Shown: positions 15,921 through 22,526 of the stretch, piece by piece
How positions within the stretch are numbered: the first letter of the stretch is position 1
Layout of the letters: the number at the start of each line of letters is the position of its first letter
DNA from: a virus
Strand: one strand, 5' to 3'
DNA: 64,000 nucleotides
Virus record (IMG/VR): IMGVR_UViG_3300046616_000314
Span: 186,001 to 250,000 of that record
Notes under the pieces: model-generated
The model's input: only the letters and a program-made list of their open reading frames with translations
What the model was told of the DNA's origin: nothing
Database searches by the model: none
Position numbers and translations under genes: made by a program

Positions 15921-16147
15921 ACGTCGGTCGCCTTACGATGGCTCACATGGTCACGAGCACGATCTTGGATGACTTCAGAATCCATTTCAGCCTGGAATAC
16001 ATTGGTCACTTTCCAGCCACGGACCCATTCACCATTAGACTTCAGATCGATGACCCGATTGTCGGTGGCAAATTCAGTCGGAATCCAAGTGACTTGGATG
16101 GCGCCTTCGCGCTCAAGACGGCATTGTTTGTGAGTATTCTTTTTCAT
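15917..16147 (-). CDS. Conserved small phage protein (76 aa)
   Basis: Contains CRLEREGAIQVTWIPTEFA and GEWVRGWKVTNVF, a pattern (basic strand, TWIP, then V-x-x-W-x-V) that I associate with uncharacterised small phage proteins. AGAAAGAGA-type ribosome site. Downstream of tRNA-Cys in the same direction. Confidence 0.75.
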   Translation of the reverse strand: MKKNTHKQCRLEREGAIQVTWIPTEFATDNRVIDLKSNGEWVRGWKVTNVFQAEMDSEVIQDRARDHVSHRKATDV

Positions 16148-16176
16148 AATATTCTCTCTTTCTTTAGTTCAAAATT

Positions 16177-16262
16177 TGGAGGCGACGGTGGGACTCGCAC
16201 CCACGAAGGAATAATCCACGGGATTTGCAGTCCCGCCCCTTTGCTACTCGGGACACGTCGCC
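16177..16262 (-). tRNA. tRNA-Cys (GCA) with enlarged variable arm
   Basis: Acceptor GGCGACG/CGTCGCC. Anticodon stem CGGGA/TCCCG with loop CTGCAAA gives GCA. T arm GTGGG/CCCAC, U73, encoded CCA. The variable region is 14 nt with a possible GGA/TCC stem, a type II shape not expected for tRNA-Cys. Confidence 0.85.
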
Positions 16263-16274
16263 CTATGTTTTTTC

Positions 16275-16358
16275 TGGTGGGAGCGGAAGGAATTTGCACC
16301 CTCACAGCCGAAACGGGAGATTTACAGTCTCTTGGGCTCACTCATGCCCAGCACTCCC
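16275..16358 (-). tRNA. tRNA-Tyr (GTA)
   Basis: Acceptor GGGAGTG/CGCTCCC. Anticodon loop CTGTAAA gives GTA on a short GAGA/TCTC stem. Long variable arm as usual for bacterial tRNA-Tyr, A73 and encoded CCA. Flanked by CTATGTTTTTTCT and AGAAAAAACATAG, a 13-bp leader-trailer match. Confidence 0.85.
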
Positions 16359-16382
16359 ACAAGAAAAAACATAGAACTACCA

Positions 16383-16492
16383 AGTGCTGAATGGGATTCG
16401 AGCCCATGGTTCCCAACTCTAATAACGCCCTACCGCAGGCTTGTTAGGAATCTAGCGGTGTCAACCTTAGACCAACTCAGTCATCAGGCACT
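16383..16492 (-). tRNA. Atypical tRNA-like gene, anticodon unassigned
   Basis: Acceptor strands AGTGC(C)TGA/TCAGCACT pair with one bulged C. T arm ATGGG-CTCGAAT-CCCAT is normal and the D region reads TGACTGAGTTGGTCTAAGG. The central part is oversized: ACCGC/GCGGT closes an 18-nt loop, or alternatively GCTAG/CAAGC closes an 8-nt loop ATTCCTAA. The acceptor helix continues outward as TACCAAGTGC/GCACTTGGTA. No CCA encoded. Confidence 0.6.
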
Positions 16493-16501
16493 TGGTAATC
16501 T

Positions 16502-16592
16502 TGGCGGAAACGGAGAGATTCGAACTCTCGGAGGGCTATCCACCCTCGACGCTTTAGCAAAGCGTTGGTTTAAACCACTCACCCACGTTTCC
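16502..16592 (-). tRNA. tRNA-Ser (GCT)
   Basis: Acceptor GGAAACG/CGTTTCC. Anticodon stem ACGCT/AGCGT with loop TTGCTAA gives GCT. Long variable arm, T loop TTCGAAT, G73 and encoded CCA. Confidence 0.92.
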
Positions 16593-16611
16593 AAACCATG
16601 GTGTAATAGTT

Positions 16612-16703
16612 TGGCGGACAGGGAGGGATTCGAACCCTCGGAACCTTTTAACGGGTTCGCCACCTTTCCAAGATGGTGTGTTCGACCACTCCACCACCTG
16701 TCC
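16612..16703 (-). tRNA. tRNA-Ser (GGA)
   Basis: Acceptor GGACAGG/CCTGTCC. Anticodon stem CCATC/GGTGG with loop TTGGAAA gives GGA. Long variable arm, G73, encoded CCA. TAATAGTTT and AAACTATTA flank it as a 9-bp leader-trailer match. Confidence 0.9.
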
Positions 16704-16728
16704 ATTAAACTATTACGAAACTACTTTG

Positions 16729-16815
16729 AGGATGCGATAGGATTCGAACCTATGGTGGACTCTCACCCACTCCCGCTTTCGAGGCAGGCGCTTTAAACCG
16801 CTCAGCCACGCATCC
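16729..16815 (-). tRNA. tRNA-Ser (CGA)
   Basis: Acceptor GGATGCG/CGCATCC. Anticodon stem CCTGC/GCGGG with loop CTCGAAA gives CGA. Long variable arm; no CCA encoded. The acceptor helix extends without a mismatch into a 20-bp inverted repeat, GAAACTACTTTGAGGATGCG against its complement. Confidence 0.9.
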
Positions 16816-16868
16816 TCAAAGTAGTTTCTTCTGCAATTCCTTTCATGGTTAAATTTTAGACAATAAAA

Positions 16869-16892
16869 AAGCCCCGCTTTTCAGCAGGGCTT
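16869..16892 (-). terminator. Rho-independent terminator upstream of the tRNA cluster
   Basis: On the minus strand AAGCCCTGCTGAAAAGCGGGGCTT is followed by TTTT. It lies between the promoter at 17066-17094 and the first tRNA, so tRNA transcription from that promoter would require read-through. Confidence 0.75.
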
Positions 16893-16924
16893 ACATCGGA
16901 CGATTTTGGTTTTAAGAGGACTTT

Positions 16925-17011
16925 TTAGTCCTTGTAACCCTCGCGCGAAGTCCCCTGCCCTGAAAGAGCATGACTGGAATAGCAATACGAGTGTGACGAT
17001 GAAACGAACAT
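16925..17011 (-). CDS. Possible 28-aa leader ORF
   Basis: ATG 17011 to TAA 16925 encodes MFVSSSHSYCYSSHALSGQG and eight more residues. It is rich in Ser (7 of the first 17 residues), with His, Cys and Tyr, which are exactly the amino acids of the downstream tRNAs. AAAGG lies before the start. Between a strong promoter and a terminator this resembles an attenuation leader; that is an inference. Confidence 0.45.
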   Translation of the reverse strand: MFVSSSHSYCYSSHALSGQGTSREGYKD

Positions 17012-17065
17012 TACGATCTCAGCCTTTCTTTACATGCGCGGGGAGCGCGTTAAATTGATAACCTA

Positions 17066-17094
17066 TTTATACGCGGATGACGATGCAGCGTCAA
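17066..17094 (-). promoter_or_regulatory. Strong sigma70-like promoter
   Basis: Minus strand TTGACG, exactly 17 nt, TATAAA. Drives leftward transcription through the 28-aa ORF toward the terminator and tRNA cluster. Confidence 0.75.
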
Positions 17095-17162
17095 TATGTT
17101 TTTCGTATTTTTAAACATTTCTCGCAAGATATTGAAATTGTTCGTTTTTCGCAAGCAAAACA

Positions 17163-17387
17163 TTACCCCTGATATTTTAATTTCGTCAGCACGTCATCCC
17201 GATCACATTCGATCCATAAATTTAGGATACGTTGCATTTCGGAATACATCGCGATTCTCAGCGCGTCATGTGACATCTTCGATTCTCGATTCATCGTGTC
17301 CATGAGGACATGATAGTCCATGAGACAAACCATAGCGAGCAACCGGGCGCGGGGGCTAGTTTCGAAAAAAGCGTCAATGCTTCTCAT
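17163..17387 (-). CDS. Small protein with FKLK-like tail (74 aa)
   Basis: ATG at 17387 (MRSIDAFFE) overlaps the upstream TGA as ATGA, which selects this start over a longer in-frame one at 17492. Helical; C-terminus DRDDVLTKLKYQG is a variant of the recurring tail motif. Function unknown. Confidence 0.6.
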   Translation of the reverse strand: MRSIDAFFETSPRARLLAMVCLMDYHVLMDTMNRESKMSHDALRIAMYSEMQRILNLWIECDRDDVLTKLKYQG

Positions 17388-17671
17388 CGAAGTTCCATCC
17401 GATAATACGTCTCTCGCCGATTGTAATGCTTCCATCCGCCGCGTTCCACTTCGCATGTGAGCATCTGATCGCGCCCGTAATAATTCCACCACCGTTGGCG
17501 TTCTTGTTTGCCGATAACATGAATCGACAAATATCGATCACATTGAGCCAAGGGCAATCTACGATAGCGTTGATAGCGGCGGGGAGGATCATCCACTATG
17601 GCGCCCATCATGATAATGTCCATGGACGACTGAATTTGGATGATTTCGGGAGGATTATCGATCATAGCCAT
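17384..17671 (-). CDS. Hypothetical protein (95 aa)
   Basis: Basic, Arg/Tyr/Trp-rich (PPRRYQRYRRLP, then RQRWWNYYGRD). Supported mainly by the ATGA overlap with the next gene and position in the 18432-17163 operon. Unrecognised. Confidence 0.5.
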   Translation of the reverse strand: MAMIDNPPEIIQIQSSMDIIMMGAIVDDPPRRYQRYRRLPLAQCDRYLSIHVIGKQERQRWWNYYGRDQMLTCEVERGGWKHYNRRETYYRMELR

Positions 17672-17702
17672 TTCATTTTAAACAATACAGCGTGTTTCTT
17701 GG

Positions 17703-17939
17703 TCAAAAGCCGAGTGTGGTAGCCGCGTTTCTCTGTCCACAACAGCATGGTTTGTATCCTAGGAATTTTTCACACCAAGCTTCAAGCTTGTTGCCGTGTT
17801 TCCAATCGTAACGCTCCCGGTAGCCAGCTTTATTCCACATTCCACCTTGGGCGGACATGAAAATCTGAATTTTGTGAGCCTTGAGCTTTTCCTTGGGAAG
17901 CGGAATAACCACCAAACGTGGTAAATATTTTATAAACAT
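17703..17939 (-). CDS. Hypothetical protein with CCC motif (78 aa)
   Basis: Overlaps the upstream gene by 10 nt. Contains YKPCCCGQRN near the C-terminus, a possible metal site, and a Trp-containing helix (KLEAWCEKFLG). Unrecognised. Confidence 0.6.
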   Translation of the reverse strand: MFIKYLPRLVVIPLPKEKLKAHKIQIFMSAQGGMWNKAGYRERYDWKHGNKLEAWCEKFLGYKPCCCGQRNAATTLGF

Positions 17940-18202
17940 TTCAACTTGAATAAAGCAAGAGCTTCGATATCTGGGAAAATCAACGTGTACGAAAAATGCT
18001 TCGACTTGGCTGACCGCCGAACTTCGGGATAGTGTTCAACCAGCCAGGAATCGATTTGGGGCTGAAGAAACAACCAATCAAAATCACCATCGTCGTAGGC
18101 GTACTTACCTTCGAACAATACGATTGTAAGGGCTTCCTCATAGATTACATATTGAAGATCATCCGAACGAGGAAGGTCAGGAAAGTCTATTGGAGCGTGC
18201 AT
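17930..18202 (-). CDS. DAxxFKLK-family protein (90 aa)
   Basis: Layout as in the family: QIDSWLVEHYPEV helix, beta strand SYTLIFPD, tail IEALALFKLKCL. Overlaps both neighbours. Function unknown. Confidence 0.75.
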   Translation of the reverse strand: MHAPIDFPDLPRSDDLQYVIYEEALTIVLFEGKYAYDDGDFDWLFLQPQIDSWLVEHYPEVRRSAKSKHFSYTLIFPDIEALALFKLKCL

Positions 18203-18432
18203 TCCCGAGTTTCCATGAGCATCACTTGCCCGGCTGCATCGCGACGCATCAGCACCAAATTGCCTTCAACCACGTGTTCAACGTGATTATCAAAGCGAAC
18301 TAGGTCGGCTTCTTCTTGATCCCACAGATACCATGCGGAATGGTCCATCGCGAGATTCGGATAGTTCTCGGAGAATTTACCACCAAGGGAAATGTCCAAC
18401 GCGAAATCCTTTACGAAAATTCTATGATCCAA
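18187..18432 (-). CDS. Hypothetical protein (81 aa)
   Basis: First gene of the leftward five-gene operon ending at 17163. Mixed alpha/beta, acidic. Overlaps the next gene by 16 nt. No domain recognised. Confidence 0.65.
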   Translation of the reverse strand: MDHRIFVKDFALDISLGGKFSENYPNLAMDHSAWYLWDQEEADLVRFDNHVEHVVEGNLVLMRRDAAGQVMLMETRECTLQ

Positions 18433-18449
18433 ATCTAGTAGGTTATTTT

Positions 18450-19315
18450 TTTAATTGCAAGGGAATTCGTATCAGGGGGCTTATCGCCCTCCTGTCCATA
18501 GGTCTCTCACTCGCTATCGCTCATTCCTAAGACCTATGGGTTTCCTTTTCCCTTTCCATTGAATCCTTATGAGTCTGTCTGAGTGAATCCTTATACGAAT
18601 CCTACTAGAGGAATCATTAACTGAATCATAAGGGGGAATTTATTATTACATCCTAGACCTTGTACTCTTTCTCCCCCCTCATAATAACATATTAAAAATA
18701 TAATACGCCATCAGAAGGGAGAGAGTTAAAGTTATGGTCAATATCCTGAGCCATTAGCCTTCGCGTTAGCTTCTACGTATTATTACAATACGAACCGGCG
18801 GTTGCCCTGTACCGGTAATTAAAGCCCACTCTCAATTCCACAGCCTATGTCGCGGGCGTAGGGGATAGTCGCCAATGTAGGTAAAACCCATTGGATTGGT
18901 CGGTCCTTGTCGCCTAGTTGTGTTAAAGAATTCAACGGTTATGAATGGTTAATTCAAGTTCATACATCCGGCAAGTCGCAGAACCGGTGTATGCAGACAG
19001 TCATCAAATTGTTACAAGATGTATCTGTCTTCGTTTTTCGTAGCCTTTCGCTGCATAAATGCAGCATAGGAGCCGTTACTTCCCTTACCACCTGTGCGCC
19101 TTTCGGTTATGCACCTGCCTTCATGGGTCAGTTACAAGGTGGGGAATGTCCGCCTATTTGACTACTCTGTCCCTGTTCCCGTCTACGCCCCCTTGCGGGT
19201 AAGCTACTTGTCCGAGACTTTTCCAGTTTTGCGAGGGGGTGAGCCCGCTATAACCCCTGAGTAACTATAATTAATTCGAGTCCTGTTATAGAATCGAGTC
19301 GGGTACTCTGTCCAT
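18450..19315 (-). ncRNA. Candidate large structured non-coding RNA (~870 nt)
   Basis: No convincing ORF on either strand, in an otherwise gene-dense genome. Many hairpins: 18496-18505 with 18530-18539 (10 bp), 18961-18993 (CATACA-CCGG stem), 19051-19064, 19094-19114, and a closing pair 19089-19096/19135-19143. Four loops read as GNRA tetraloops (GAAA or GCAA) and all do so on the minus strand (near 18802, 19046, 19101, 19193), indicating the transcribed strand. Giant phage RNAs of the GOLLD and ROOL classes also sit next to tRNA islands; whether this is one of them or a new class is untested. Ends are approximate. Confidence 0.55.
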
Positions 19316-19323
19316 AATAATCG

Positions 19324-19352
19324 TTGACAAGAACTGAAATAAATTATATACA
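19324..19352 (+). promoter_or_regulatory. Strong sigma70-like promoter
   Basis: TTGACA, exactly 17 nt, TATACA, placing the start of transcription near 19359, ahead of the HAD gene at 19380. Confidence 0.75.
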
Positions 19353-19379
19353 GACGTGTTCAGTAAAAGGTTTTCCCAA

Positions 19380-19895
19380 ATGTCCCAGTTTAAAGCAATT
19401 CTTGACGAGCATGATTCCATCGCGTGGGACATCGATGGAACTTTGCTGTATGTTGATGACAATATGAAAATTCGTGAAGCAGCGCATTCGGCGTACTTCC
19501 GACAGTATATTATCGACAATCCGCAAAAGAAACATTACATCGTGACCTTCCGTGACCCAGCTTGGGCGGGACGTGTATTTACCGAATTGGAGTCACTGGG
19601 TATGGAAGATGCCCGAAGCCATTTCGAAGACGTTCATGCGTGTCCGGTAGAGCTTCATGACGCATGGCAATTGCGTAGTGCCAGCCCTGCGACCGTTACT
19701 CACTATGGATTCACTCACGCCGAAGTCGCGCACGCTGTTTCGAATTTTCCGCTCTGGAAGGGTATGGCGTCCAACGCGCTAGGTGCAACCATCTTGGTTG
19801 ACGACATGCCCACATGGGTCGAACAAGGCTGCGCAAAACACAATGTGGATTTGCTGGACATTACCGGTATGCGTCACCTGAAGGGTTCACGCTAG
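19380..19895 (+). CDS. HAD-superfamily phosphatase (171 aa)
   Basis: Motif I DIDGTLL at residues ~20-26, later TFRD and ILVDDMP, the HAD nucleophile and acidic motifs. ATG at 19380 (MSQFKA) is chosen because the upstream in-frame ATG (19356) would fall at the transcription start. Distinct from the nucleotidase at 12436. Substrate unknown. Confidence 0.8.
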   Translation: MSQFKAILDEHDSIAWDIDGTLLYVDDNMKIREAAHSAYFRQYIIDNPQKKHYIVTFRDPAWAGRVFTELESLGMEDARSHFEDVHACPVELHDAWQLRSASPATVTHYGFTHAEVAHAVSNFPLWKGMASNALGATILVDDMPTWVEQGCAKHNVDLLDITGMRHLKGSR

Positions 19896-19901
19896 TCGGC
19901 A

Positions 19902-19907
19902 TAAATA
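19902..19907 (+). promoter_or_regulatory. TAAATA late-type box abutting start codon
   Basis: ATAAATA, TCCGT, then ATG of the ART-like gene. Confidence 0.6.
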
Positions 19908-19912
19908 TCCGT

Positions 19913-20590
19913 ATGCGTAAGTATATGGATATCATCAACGAAGCCCTGGACGAAGCCGAGAAGCTTGAGTTGCCTGACATTGAAGTCGGTGACGAAGTTT
20001 TGGTGGGAAAATTTAAGAACCGTAAAGCTACGGTGAAGGGTTTCGAGAAAGATGATCACAACCAGCCGGTTTTAAAGACCAGCAAGGGCGATCAGAAGCT
20101 TTTCAAGCCTCGCATCCCAAAACTTGAAGAACCCATTGAGGAAGCGCGTGGAGCGTTCTTGAAGTTATATCATTTCACGCCGATGAAATCTGTACCAAGC
20201 GTACAGGCTATGGGTCTAGACCCGTCAAAACGAGCGGCTAATTTTGAGATAACGCCAGAGAACCAGATGGTATATCTAGCCTCGGATGCTGGACATGCCG
20301 CGCAATACATTTATTATCAAGAGGTTAGTGAAGGGTTACTGCTTTCCGTTGACGTTTCTAAATTAGACCCGTCAAAATTGTGCCCAGATGATGTTGATCT
20401 CGAAGACATGCTTGGAGCCCGTTCAAAGCCCTGGTACGAACACAATTGGAAGGAAAGCCTTCGGAAGTGTGGTCAGTGCGGCTATCAAGCCATTATTCCA
20501 GCTTCGGCACTATTTGTGGAAGCACGTGTGGTTCAAAATCGAGAAATGGAAACCATTGGTATTCCATTGTCTGAATTTAAGCAGGCTTAG
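19913..20590 (+). CDS. Capsid-targeted ADP-ribosyltransferase-like protein (225 aa)
   Basis: N-terminus MRKYMDIINEALDEA matches the capsid-targeting pattern with a predicted cut after INE. Residues ~25-70 (VGDEVLVGKFKNRKATVKGF, then GDQKLFKPR) form a KOW-like module recurrent in large-phage proteins. Residues ~85-225 contain LYHFTPMKSVPSV, GLDPSKR and MVYLASDAGHAAQY, the H...GL...VYL arrangement of ADP-ribosyltransferase folds, with ALFVEARV as a candidate Glu strand. T4 Alt is a packaged ART, so an Alt-like role is an attractive inference. No Shine-Dalgarno. Confidence 0.7.
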   Translation: MRKYMDIINEALDEAEKLELPDIEVGDEVLVGKFKNRKATVKGFEKDDHNQPVLKTSKGDQKLFKPRIPKLEEPIEEARGAFLKLYHFTPMKSVPSVQAMGLDPSKRAANFEITPENQMVYLASDAGHAAQYIYYQEVSEGLLLSVDVSKLDPSKLCPDDVDLEDMLGARSKPWYEHNWKESLRKCGQCGYQAIIPASALFVEARVVQNREMETIGIPLSEFKQA

Positions 20591-20948
20591 GAAGGTCTGA
20601 TTTCTTACGTTTCAGACGGAACGAGCCTGAGTTGATGGCTTCACAGTGCCATTCGGGGTAGGCTTCAGCCCACATAGGAAATTCGTTACGAATTTGACCA
20701 GAACGCCCGGTGATGATGATCACGGTACGGCGTGTGGAATTTTTGGCGTCCACCATGTAGCGACCGAAGGTCGAGTGTGCGTTAGCGACGGTGTAGCCGT
20801 GAAGGTCCAGGGAAGGGCAGAAGCGAACATCCCTGATAGGTTGGCTCACGCATTGAGGCGCGTATGTAGGTTCGCGGGAGGCTGCGAACTTTGGCAACAC
20901 TCCCGCGATGAATTTTTCCCATAAAGATTTGTCTTCTGAAGACAGCAT
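20577..20948 (-). CDS. Smr-domain protein (123 aa)
   Basis: Residues ~47-100 contain LDLHGYTVANAHSTFGRYM and TVIIITGRSG, the LDLHG...T-G-(K/R)-G signature of small MutS-related (Smr) domains, which can be nucleases. C-terminus is basic. Overlaps the ART-like gene convergently by 14 nt. TAAATA box 5 nt before the ATG. Confidence 0.8.
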   Translation of the reverse strand: MLSSEDKSLWEKFIAGVLPKFAASREPTYAPQCVSQPIRDVRFCPSLDLHGYTVANAHSTFGRYMVDAKNSTRRTVIIITGRSGQIRNEFPMWAEAYPEWHCEAINSGSFRLKRKKSDLPKPA

Positions 20949-20953
20949 ATCCT

Positions 20954-20959
20954 TATTTA
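20954..20959 (-). promoter_or_regulatory. TAAATA late-type box abutting start codon
   Basis: GTAAATA, AGGAT, then ATG of the Smr gene; lies just before the stop of the lysin gene. Confidence 0.5.
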
Positions 20960-21505
20960 CCTACCGGGAATACGAACGTAAACGTGGGCTCCAATGGTCT
21001 GACGACTGGTCGCTTTGCGGGTCCAACGGGGGATGCCCAGTTTTTTCGAATAGAACGAGTTGGCGCCGCCAGTGGTGTCCGCACGGGAGTTGTCCATGAT
21101 CTGAACGGCGTATTGGACCATTTTATTCCAGCTATCGATCTCGCGCGGCAAGAGAGATTGCGTGGGACGAATGGTCCACGAGTATTGTGGTCCTGCACGG
21201 CTGCGTTCCCAGATGGCTTCACAAAAAGTTGTGGGACCATTCCGAGTAGCTTTGAGTCGGTTTCGGGTTACGAATCCAACCGCCATGATGTCGGCTTTAG
21301 TGCTACCACGAACCTCGTGGTAAAGGTTAAGAGCGAGACAGGTTGCTTCTTTTTTCTGTGTTTCATCTAGTCCATCCAATGCACTCGCATGACGCGGGGA
21401 ACTTTGAATGGCGTTTACCGTCTGAATTTCAGATGCCGCCGAAGCGGGGGTACTAAAGAATAAAGATAGAAACAGAAACACAGGGGCGATTTTGCGTAAT
21501 CGCAT
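20957..21505 (-). CDS. Secreted SleB/CwlJ-type cell wall hydrolase, probable endolysin (182 aa)
   Basis: Residues 1-24 are a signal peptide (MRLRKIAPVFLFLSLFFSTP, cut near ASA-AS). The mature part contains CLALNLYHEVRGSTKADIMAVG, the catalytic-Glu region of Hydrolase_2/SleB enzymes, and a C-terminal GGANSFY...RKATSRQTIGAHVY. The enzyme would cleave peptidoglycan after Sec export. AGGAG is 7 nt before the ATG and a strong promoter lies upstream. Confidence 0.9.
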   Translation of the reverse strand: MRLRKIAPVFLFLSLFFSTPASAASEIQTVNAIQSSPRHASALDGLDETQKKEATCLALNLYHEVRGSTKADIMAVGFVTRNRLKATRNGPTTFCEAIWERSRAGPQYSWTIRPTQSLLPREIDSWNKMVQYAVQIMDNSRADTTGGANSFYSKKLGIPRWTRKATSRQTIGAHVYVRIPGR

Positions 21506-21537
21506 TATTTCTCCTTGATATTGTTGATGGGAACCGA

Positions 21538-21566
21538 ATTATGACCGGTACGTTACGGCATGTCAA
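21538..21566 (-). promoter_or_regulatory. sigma70-like promoter of the lysin gene
   Basis: Minus strand TTGACA, exactly 17 nt, CATAAT, about 30 nt upstream of the lysin ATG. Confidence 0.7.
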
Positions 21567-21663
21567 CCAAAATGGACCAAACTGTCGAATTTTGGACATG
21601 GAACACATTTATTTATCATTAGAATCAACGACTTAGTTCCGTAGATAATTTTTCGTACTATGG

Positions 21664-21669
21664 TAAATA
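21664..21669 (+). promoter_or_regulatory. TAAATA late-type box abutting a small ORF
   Basis: GTAAATA, AAAA, then ATG at 21674. Confidence 0.4.
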
Positions 21670-21673
21670 AAAA

Positions 21674-21772
21674 ATGACGAAAATTATTGCACCCTCCCCG
21701 GCAAATTGGTACAAAGGTTCATGGATTGAGAAGGCGTCCCCACCCGTCGTTTTCTCGCAACGATCCTTTTAA
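21674..21772 (+). CDS. Possible 32-aa peptide
   Basis: ATG to TAA encodes MTKIIAPSPANWYKGSWIEK and twelve further residues. The only support is the late-type box directly before it and its position in a 300-nt gap. Unrecognised. Confidence 0.3.
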   Translation: MTKIIAPSPANWYKGSWIEKASPPVVFSQRSF

Positions 21773-21805
21773 AACGGGTGAAACTTATTGCTTTAGAGCA
21801 TTGAA

Positions 21806-22132
21806 ATGACTGATAAATCTGAGACCCCCAAGGGTAAGCGACCCGCACGTAAGACCGTGGAGCTTGCCTCGTTGCGTGAATGGTTGGCATCGCTGAACCA
21901 CCCCGCAAATCCTGCCGTTCACGTGAACGGCAGCCATTTCCCCACCGCTGTCTTGAGCGTGGATTTTGGTAGCCCGATTAAGTCGCAAAAGCTGACCAGC
22001 GATCAAGTGACTGAATTGGGTCTGCGTCTTCGCCGTGTTGCGAAGGAACTTGTTGGACGTGACGCGAACTATCGTGTTTCGGTTGACCAGCAAAATGGCA
22101 TTCACTGGGTGTCCGCTTCTATCATTTCGTAA
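21806..22132 (+). CDS. Hypothetical protein (108 aa)
   Basis: Basic N-terminus (KGKRPARKTVELAS) and alpha/beta remainder. No clear Shine-Dalgarno. Followed by a strong terminator, so probably monocistronic. Unrecognised. Confidence 0.7.
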   Translation: MTDKSETPKGKRPARKTVELASLREWLASLNHPANPAVHVNGSHFPTAVLSVDFGSPIKSQKLTSDQVTELGLRLRRVAKELVGRDANYRVSVDQQNGIHWVSASIIS

Positions 22133-22150
22133 ATGATGATATAAGCAAGA

Positions 22151-22177
22151 GGGCGGGAGCAATCCCGCCCTTTTTTT
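22151..22177 (+). terminator. Rho-independent terminator
   Basis: GGGCGGG-AGCAAT-CCCGCCC followed by TTTTTTT. The same 20-base hairpin occurs at 36733. Confidence 0.9.
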
Positions 22178-22190
22178 AATCCGGTGTGTG

Positions 22191-22526
22191 ATGATTTTTG
22201 AAACCTACCGTGGTCATCGCTTCGTATTCGATGTCAACAAACCACAACCCTTCATTGGGCATCCGCACACACCTGGGCATATTTGGTATATCGAGAGTGA
22301 TATGCTTAGGGATGGGTTAGACGGGGATTATTATATCATTAACGAAAAATGCGTAATGCCGCATAACCGTCACCGCCCGGTTGTTGAGTGGATGGTTGCC
22401 AACGGTATTGAAGTAGATGGTATTTGGGTTCGTATGCGAGACAACTGGCGCAATGGATTGAATGCCATTGCCTTTACGATACGCGATCCCGACCATGCCA
22501 CTATTATGCGGCTGAAGTGGTACTAA
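22191..22526 (+). CDS. DAxxFKLKW-family protein (111 aa)
   Basis: Contains VVEWMVANGIEVDGIWV, beta strand NAIAFTIRD and tail PDHATIMRLKWY. ATG at 22191 preferred over GTG at 22188. Function unknown. Confidence 0.75.
   Translation: MIFETYRGHRFVFDVNKPQPFIGHPHTPGHIWYIESDMLRDGLDGDYYIINEKCVMPHNRHRPVVEWMVANGIEVDGIWVRMRDNWRNGLNAIAFTIRDPDHATIMRLKWY

Noticed and set aside
17163-17492. Longer version (109 aa) of the gene at 17163 starting at 17492
   Set aside because: It would overlap the upstream gene over 100 nt, whereas the ATG at 17387 makes a clean ATGA junction.
18474-18493. Hairpin at the left end of the candidate ncRNA as its terminator
   Set aside because: The minus strand has no U-run after the stem, so a rho-independent terminator cannot be claimed.
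18433-19360. Short ORFs in the non-coding stretch (e.g. 18907-19161 plus)
   Set aside because: No ribosome sites, atypical composition, and they run through strong RNA hairpins.
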